A DNA stretch of 39,224 nt from Prochlorococcus sp. AG-402-K16. Its GTDB lineage: Bacteria > Cyanobacteriota > Cyanobacteriia > PCC-6307 > Cyanobiaceae. Below are positions 35,174 to 39,224 of the stretch, in pieces (within the stretch, counting starts at the first letter, position 1; the number at the start of each line of letters is the position of its first letter). The position numbers and the translations under genes were made by a program. A model generated the notes under the pieces. The model was not told the DNA's origin. It searched no databases and saw only the letters and a list, made by a program, of their open reading frames with translations. The DNA is taken from assembly GCA_003216795.1 (NCBI GenBank), contig QCIH01000015.1:1-39224 (forward strand). The letters run 5' to 3'.

Positions 35174-36106
35174 ATGAAAGAAAAATTCCCCTCAATATAT
35201 AAAGAACCTATAGAAACATTGCAAATTAACATAGGTTATAAATGCAATCAGGCTTGTAAGCATTGTCATGTCAATTCGAGTCCCCTAAGGACTGAAAAGA
35301 TGTCAAATGAAATGATATCTCTTATTCCAAGGATAATTGAAAAATACAAAATCAAGACTTTAGATATTACAGGTGGTGCGCCAGAACTTCACCCAAAATT
35401 TAAAAACCTAATAACCAGCTTGAACACAAAACAAGTTGATATTATTGATAGGTGCAATTTGACAATTTTTTTTGAAGAAGGTTATGAAGATCTTCCTCAA
35501 TTTCTTGCAAAAAATAAAGTGATAGTTACTGCTTCGCTACCATGTTATGAAAAAAATAATGTTGATTTTCAAAGGGGTTTTGGCGTTTTCGAAAAAAGTA
35601 TTAATGCCATAAAAATTCTTAATAATTTAGGCTATGGAAAGAAAGAAAATGGATTACAATTAAATCTTGTTTACAATCCTGTAAGCCCAAGTCTTCCTCC
35701 TTCTCAGGAAATATTGGAGAAAGATTATAAAAAAATTCTATTCGAAAAATACAATATAGTTTTTAATAATTTATACACAATAACTAATATGCCAATAAAT
35801 AGATATGAAGAATCTCTTAGAAGAGAAGGTAAACTAAATACTTATTACAAATTACTAAAAGAAAATTTTAATGAAAAAAATTTAGAAAATCTAATGTGTA
35901 AAAAGACAATTAGCGTAAATTGGCTAGGAGAAATTTATGATTGTGACTTTAACCAACAGATAAATTTCCGAGAGAATAAAGGACCAAAGACACTTTTTGA
36001 TCTGTTGGATGAATCATTTACTTTTGACTACGGGGTTGCTGTAAAAGAACATTGTTTTGCTTGCACTGCAGGTGCAGGGTCAAGTTGTGGAGGGTCTTTA
36101 AGTTAA
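35174..36106 (+). CDS. arsS: Radical SAM protein ArsS-like (arsenosugar biosynthesis family)
   Basis: Radical SAM enzyme of 310 residues. The cluster motif is Cys24-x3-Cys28-x2-Cys31 in GYKCNQACKHCHVNSSP, with the SAM-binding GGAPELHP nearby. The C-terminal DUF3641-type domain has CKKTISVNWLGEIYDCDFNQ and ends HCFACTAGAGSSCGGS, typical of the ArsS family. ArsS is thought to attach the deoxyadenosyl group to methylated arsenic, giving arsenosugar precursors. Family members can carry selenocysteine, but here the positions are Cys. The partner arsenite methyltransferase ArsM is not in the window. It runs behind ggpP on the plus strand and converges on fur with a six-base gap. Confidence 0.85.
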   Translation: MKEKFPSIYKEPIETLQINIGYKCNQACKHCHVNSSPLRTEKMSNEMISLIPRIIEKYKIKTLDITGGAPELHPKFKNLITSLNTKQVDIIDRCNLTIFFEEGYEDLPQFLAKNKVIVTASLPCYEKNNVDFQRGFGVFEKSINAIKILNNLGYGKKENGLQLNLVYNPVSPSLPPSQEILEKDYKKILFEKYNIVFNNLYTITNMPINRYEESLRREGKLNTYYKLLKENFNEKNLENLMCKKTISVNWLGEIYDCDFNQQINFRENKGPKTLFDLLDESFTFDYGVAVKEHCFACTAGAGSSCGGSLS

Positions 36107-36112
36107 AAACTG

Positions 36113-36565
36113 CTAAATGCAATTAGGACAAATTGCTCTAACATTTAAGGAGGATTCAATTAGTTTAAAACCATTAACTTTTGCTGCAACTTTGCCTGCC
36201 TCTAAAACCTCATCATTTTCGAATTCTTCTGTTCTTCCACACCTAATGCAAATCAAATGATGATGATCCGGTGTGTCGTTACTAAGCAATTCATATCTGT
36301 GTCCACCCTCACTGAGTTCTAATTCATGAAGCAAACCCATTTGTACTAAAAGTCTTAAAGTTCTATAAATTGTTGCTAGTGAAACTTTGGAGCTTGTTTT
36401 AACTAACTTTTCATGAACCTCTTCAGCACTAAGATGCTTTCCAGAGCCAATATTTTCAAATAAATTAAGAACCTTTAACCTCTGAGGAGTTAATCTCTTC
36501 CCATCTTTATGTAATCCATCACCAAGAGGAGATGTGATTACTTTGTATTGAGAGGATAATGACAA
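36113..36565 (-). CDS. fur: Ferric uptake regulator, Fur family
   Basis: Metal-responsive DNA-binding repressor of 150 residues. The winged-helix part is KRLTPQRLKVLNLFENIGSG, then SLATIYRTLRLLVQMGLLHE with the recognition helix. The metal region follows, DHHHLICIRCGRTEEFEN, with Cys pairs CIRC and CPNC for structural zinc. The HELELSEGGHRYEL stretch matches cyanobacterial FurA, which favours Fur over Zur or PerR, though the subgroup is not proven. It is divergent from the isochorismatase-family gene. The 116-base gap contains ATTCTCAA-like halves that could form part of an autoregulatory site. Confidence 0.87.
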   Translation of the reverse strand: MSLSSQYKVITSPLGDGLHKDGKRLTPQRLKVLNLFENIGSGKHLSAEEVHEKLVKTSSKVSLATIYRTLRLLVQMGLLHELELSEGGHRYELLSNDTPDHHHLICIRCGRTEEFENDEVLEAGKVAAKVNGFKLIESSLNVRAICPNCI

Positions 36566-36663
36566 AATTAACCCTTGGCTATTCTCAATAATAACTATAG
36601 ATGAGAGTAAAACAACTTATATATTTAAAATGTTTACTAAAGTTCTTCAAAATATTATGTTAA

Positions 36664-36677
36664 ATGTAACTTTACAT
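36664..36677 (+). repeat. Inverted repeat at the start of the isochorismatase-family gene
   Basis: A perfect six-base inverted repeat with two-base centre, ATGTAA-CT-TTACAT, ends four bases before the ATG at 36682. It is overlapped by a second palindrome, TTACATGTAA (36672-36681). The position would let a bound protein, or an RNA hairpin, block the ribosome-binding region. No GGAG-type site is visible there. Confidence 0.4.
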
Positions 36678-36681
36678 GTAA

Positions 36682-37251
36682 ATGATGAAAGATCAAGAAA
36701 TCTCTTCTGATAAATTATCATCTAAAGTAAAAGCCTTGATAATTATTGATGTTCAGGAAAAAATAATAAGACCAATTTTTAATAAGGATTCAATAATCAA
36801 AAACATTAAAAAGCTAATAAATGCTTACCAAATTTTAGAAGAAAACATATTTATATCTGAACAAAACCCACTCAAATTGGGAGTAACGATACCTGAATTA
36901 TCAACCATAGCAGAATTTAGAAAGTTTGAAAAAATGGAATTCAGCCTAGCTAAATTAGAAGATTTTTTAAAAGAACTTAAAGATAATAAAATTACTAATT
37001 TGATAGTTTGTGGGATCGAAACGCATATTTGTATACAACAAACAGTCTTAGATTGTTTACAAAAAGGATTTGAAGTTATTCTCATATCAGATTCCATGGG
37101 AAGTCGAAATAGGGTAGATCATGAAATAGCATTACAAAGAATGACTCAGAGTGGGGCGATCTTAACAACAACTGAATCAATAATTTTTGAATTATGCAAA
37201 ACTGCGGATAGAGAAGAATTTAAAGAAATTAGAAACATAATAATGAGTTAA
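36682..37251 (+). CDS. Isochorismatase/nicotinamidase-family hydrolase
   Basis: Cysteine hydrolase of 189 residues with an isochorismatase-like fold. The Asp of the Asp-Lys-Cys triad is in ALIIIDVQEKI, and the Cys nucleophile is in VCGIETHICIQQTVLDCL. The conserved VILISDSMGSR and the C-terminal MTQSGAILTTTESIIFELCK match the family's YcaC-like or unassigned branch, rather than true isochorismatase. The substrate is unknown, and an amide or small-molecule ring is likely. The start is ATG-ATG at 36682. It is divergent from fur. Confidence 0.82.
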   Translation: MMKDQEISSDKLSSKVKALIIIDVQEKIIRPIFNKDSIIKNIKKLINAYQILEENIFISEQNPLKLGVTIPELSTIAEFRKFEKMEFSLAKLEDFLKELKDNKITNLIVCGIETHICIQQTVLDCLQKGFEVILISDSMGSRNRVDHEIALQRMTQSGAILTTTESIIFELCKTADREEFKEIRNIIMS

Positions 37252-37314
37252 AGAAAAATAAACACTGGTTTGTTATCTAGAGATAATTTAAAATTTTATT
37301 AGAGATAAATTTTA

Positions 37315-38361
37315 ATGGTTTATTTGAATATGAAATTAGTTACTGAAAACTTCCTTCTGGCAATATCTATTTTTTTTGTTGGAACTTTATTGTCCATAAT
37401 AATTTCAAAAGTTTCAAAAATATTTTTTAAAAAGATTTCCAAAAGAACAAAAACAAATTTCGATGATTTTATTTTTGAGGTGATCTCTGGAATTATAAAA
37501 CCTATAGGATTCCTCCTCTCATTTTATTTTTCAATTGACTATTTTTTTGCTGATGAAATAACTTTCATCTCTGTCTTATTGAATATTTTGAAATTATTTA
37601 TATTAATAATCATCATAAAAGCTCTCAACAAAGTTTTAATAAGATCTTTAACAGAATCGACCTCGAAAATTAATGATTCCTCAATTAGTTCGATGGTATC
37701 TTCACTAACTCCATTGATAAAAGCATTAACATGGACTATTGGCTCAATTTTTTTCTTACAAAATATAGGTGTTCAAATGACTGCTATTTGGGCTTTACTA
37801 AGTGCAGGAGGTATTGGAGCAGGATTAGCTTTGAAAGATCCAGTTCAGGAGTTCTTTGAATATATAACAATTTTGCTTGATAAACCTTTTCAAAAAGGTG
37901 AGTTTATAAAATCTGATGGAGTCCTCGGAATGGTTGAGAGAGTGGGAGTACGATCATCAAGGATAAGAAGTATTAATGGAGAAGTAATAGTAATGAGCAA
38001 TAGCGCCCTAACAAATGGAATAATTTCAAATTACGCACAAATGGAAAAAAGAAGGTTAGTGCATAAATTGGGAGTTGTTTATGAAACCTCTCCAAGACTT
38101 ATGAAATTGATTCCAATAATAATTAAAAAAATAGTTGAAGAGACAAAAGATGCGTCTTTTGATAGATGTCATTTCACAGATTTCGGCGATTTCAGTCTTA
38201 ATTTCGAACTTGTTTATTACATCCCAACAAATAATTATCTCGCCGCAATGGAAGCTCAACAATCTATAAATTTAAGAATTATTGAGGAATTTGCGGCTAA
38301 TAATATAGAGTTTGCATTCCCAACACAAACCTTAAATATTGAAAGTAGCAAAGCCAAATGA
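37315..38361 (+). CDS. MscS-family mechanosensitive ion channel
   Basis: Membrane channel of 348 residues that would open under hypo-osmotic stretch. Four to five hydrophobic segments cover about 1-160, the last being the pore helix. The MscS signature is ALLSAGGIGAGLALKDPVQEF, followed by the beta domain (DKPFQKGEFIKSDGVLGMVE, VIVMSNSALTNGIISNYAQ) and a mixed C-terminal domain. ATG 37315 is the start, and an in-frame ATG at 37333 is also plausible. The last 30 bases overlap, in antisense, the 3' end of the short-chain dehydrogenase gene. Confidence 0.9.
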   Translation: MVYLNMKLVTENFLLAISIFFVGTLLSIIISKVSKIFFKKISKRTKTNFDDFIFEVISGIIKPIGFLLSFYFSIDYFFADEITFISVLLNILKLFILIIIIKALNKVLIRSLTESTSKINDSSISSMVSSLTPLIKALTWTIGSIFFLQNIGVQMTAIWALLSAGGIGAGLALKDPVQEFFEYITILLDKPFQKGEFIKSDGVLGMVERVGVRSSRIRSINGEVIVMSNSALTNGIISNYAQMEKRRLVHKLGVVYETSPRLMKLIPIIIKKIVEETKDASFDRCHFTDFGDFSLNFELVYYIPTNNYLAAMEAQQSINLRIIEEFAANNIEFAFPTQTLNIESSKAK

Positions 38362-39224
38362 TCTACAAATCTCTTCACTTAAAATCCAGAGTTTTGAAGC
38401 CAACTCAGAATTATTTGCCTCATCACTAACCTTACTTTCTACTAATTTATGTTTTTTAAAAGATATAAGTTTATTACTTAAATGAACGTAACCAATATTA
38501 TTTAAATTTGAATCATAAACAATTTCAGAAAGTATCCTACCAGCATTTTCTATACTTTCAGAAATTCCTAAAATATTTTTTGCAGCTTTAGAAAAAATTA
38601 AATATCCAAAGAGATTAAAACGCTTACTGTATCTAAAAAAACCAAGATCATCATTTGGTATTACTAGACCAGGAGCCCAAGTAATTACAGAAATTTTACT
38701 TAAGGAAATTTTTAATTTTTTTTCAAGTTCTTTAGCAAACAATATATTACATAACTTACTATTTTTATAAGCTTCATCAGCATTAAAATTTAAAAATTGC
38801 CCAGTAACTTTTTTTCTTAAATTAACTAGGTTATTAAGTCCCGCTTTCTTTCCTATATTGCCACCTGAACTTTTGGGGTCGTGTACATCTGATGATGTAA
38901 TAATGATTCTTGATTCTTCTTTATCTCTAATAAATTCTTTTAGGACATTTACCAAGTAAAAATGTGCAAGATGATTTACTGCAAAAGTTAGTTCTATGCC
39001 TTGTTTTGATACTTTAGGGTAAAAAGAGCCTGTATATTGCAACCCTGCATTTAAAACAAGAACATCTAAAAAAATCTTTTTACAAATAAAGTAATCTTTA
39101 ATTTTTTTAATATTCTCTAAATCTGAAAGATCACAATTTTCAATAATAATTAAAAATTTACTAAGGTAATTTTTATCAAAATGTTTCTCGATTTTCCTGA
39201 AAAATTCATTCTTTCTAAATTTGT
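38332..39224 (-). CDS. Short-chain dehydrogenase/reductase (partial, N-terminus off window)
   Basis: NAD(P)-dependent SDR whose reading frame stays open to the right window edge, so the first part with the TGxxxGxG nucleotide motif is missing. Visible are DVLVLNAGLQYTG (the NNAG-like strand), FAVNHLAHFYLVNVL, RIIITSSDVHDP with the catalytic Ser region, and a Tyr-x3-Lys in AYKNSKLCNILFAKELEKKL. Then comes ITWAPGLV. The FAVNHLAHFYLVN and AYKNSKLCNILFA stretches resemble the retinol-dehydrogenase and protochlorophyllide-reductase branch of SDRs. It lacks enough POR-specific sequence to be called POR. It overlaps the end of the MscS gene by 30 bases. Confidence 0.82.
   Translation of the reverse strand, partial: KFRKNEFFRKIEKHFDKNYLSKFLIIIENCDLSDLENIKKIKDYFICKKIFLDVLVLNAGLQYTGSFYPKVSKQGIELTFAVNHLAHFYLVNVLKEFIRDKEESRIIITSSDVHDPKSSGGNIGKKAGLNNLVNLRKKVTGQFLNFNADEAYKNSKLCNILFAKELEKKLKISLSKISVITWAPGLVIPNDDLGFFRYSKRFNLFGYLIFSKAAKNILGISESIENAGRILSEIVYDSNLNNIGYVHLSNKLISFKKHKLVESKVSDEANNSELASKLWILSEEICRSFGFATFNI

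Noticed and set aside
38332..39224. Light-dependent protochlorophyllide reductase (por)
   Set aside because: It is an SDR with related motifs, but the visible sequence lacks POR-specific inserts. Only a general SDR call is supported.

Overview
The window reads as chromosomal DNA of a high-light Prochlorococcus or a very close picocyanobacterial relative. The basis is very AT-rich, densely packed genes with cyanobacterial hallmarks: a CtpA-type lumenal protease, a Tic20 homologue, a CPP1-like protein, DUF3531, DUF2811 and DUF4278 proteins, a lumenal pentapeptide-repeat protein, B12-dependent ribonucleotide reductase, and a VTE6-type DUF92 protein. No transposase, integrase, prophage module, CRISPR array or rRNA was seen. 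There is one tRNA, tRNA-Ser(UGA). The species assignment is inference from gene content and base composition.

Layout. 1-3.0 kb (minus): ctpA (C-terminus cut by the window edge), ispG, and a short family-4 uracil-DNA glycosylase that lacks most Fe-S ligands. 3.2-7.5 kb (plus): an aminotransferase followed closely by a PhnD-PhnC-PhnE type phosphonate/phosphite ABC transporter with a double-length permease, then an SGNH hydrolase. 8.2-10.2 kb (minus): a tight operon of DUF3531, rsmE and a DUF92/VTE6-like gene. 10.3-11.8 kb (plus): an EcfA-like ATPase overlapping hslO. 11.8-14.9 kb (minus): CPP1-like, prfC, methyltransferase. 15.0-17.4 kb (plus): class II RNR. 17.4-20.2 kb: an island of very small, mostly single-helix proteins around tRNA-Ser. 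It includes a 33-residue DUF4278 peptide with a structured leader, an upstream mini-ORF and a strong terminator. 20.2-24.8 kb: tic20, gloA, an unrecognised two-gene pair (ribbon-helix-helix-like plus possible GIY-YIG-like), a pentapeptide protein, a GMC oxidoreductase and a DUF2811 protein.

24.8-25.1 kb is a 360-base gene-free stretch with three DnaA-box-like sites. 25.1-29.2 kb: a CbiX-type chelatase with a His-rich tail, a divergent FAD oxidoreductase and a SulP transporter. 29.2-31.4 kb (minus): metY-metA, with a Glu in MetA that predicts acetyl rather than succinyl transfer. 31.5-36.1 kb: an unknown membrane-anchored protein, a 502-residue Rossmann-like protein divergent from a glucosylglycerol-phosphate phosphatase homologue, and an ArsS-type radical SAM enzyme. 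36.1-39.2 kb: fur, an isochorismatase-family hydrolase, an MscS channel, and a short-chain dehydrogenase running off the right edge.

Most of the window is housekeeping. The less explained parts are the DUF4278 leader, the microprotein island, the 21.4-22.3 kb pair, the 502-residue protein beside the GgpP homologue, and the apparent loss of the Fe-S site in the glycosylase.
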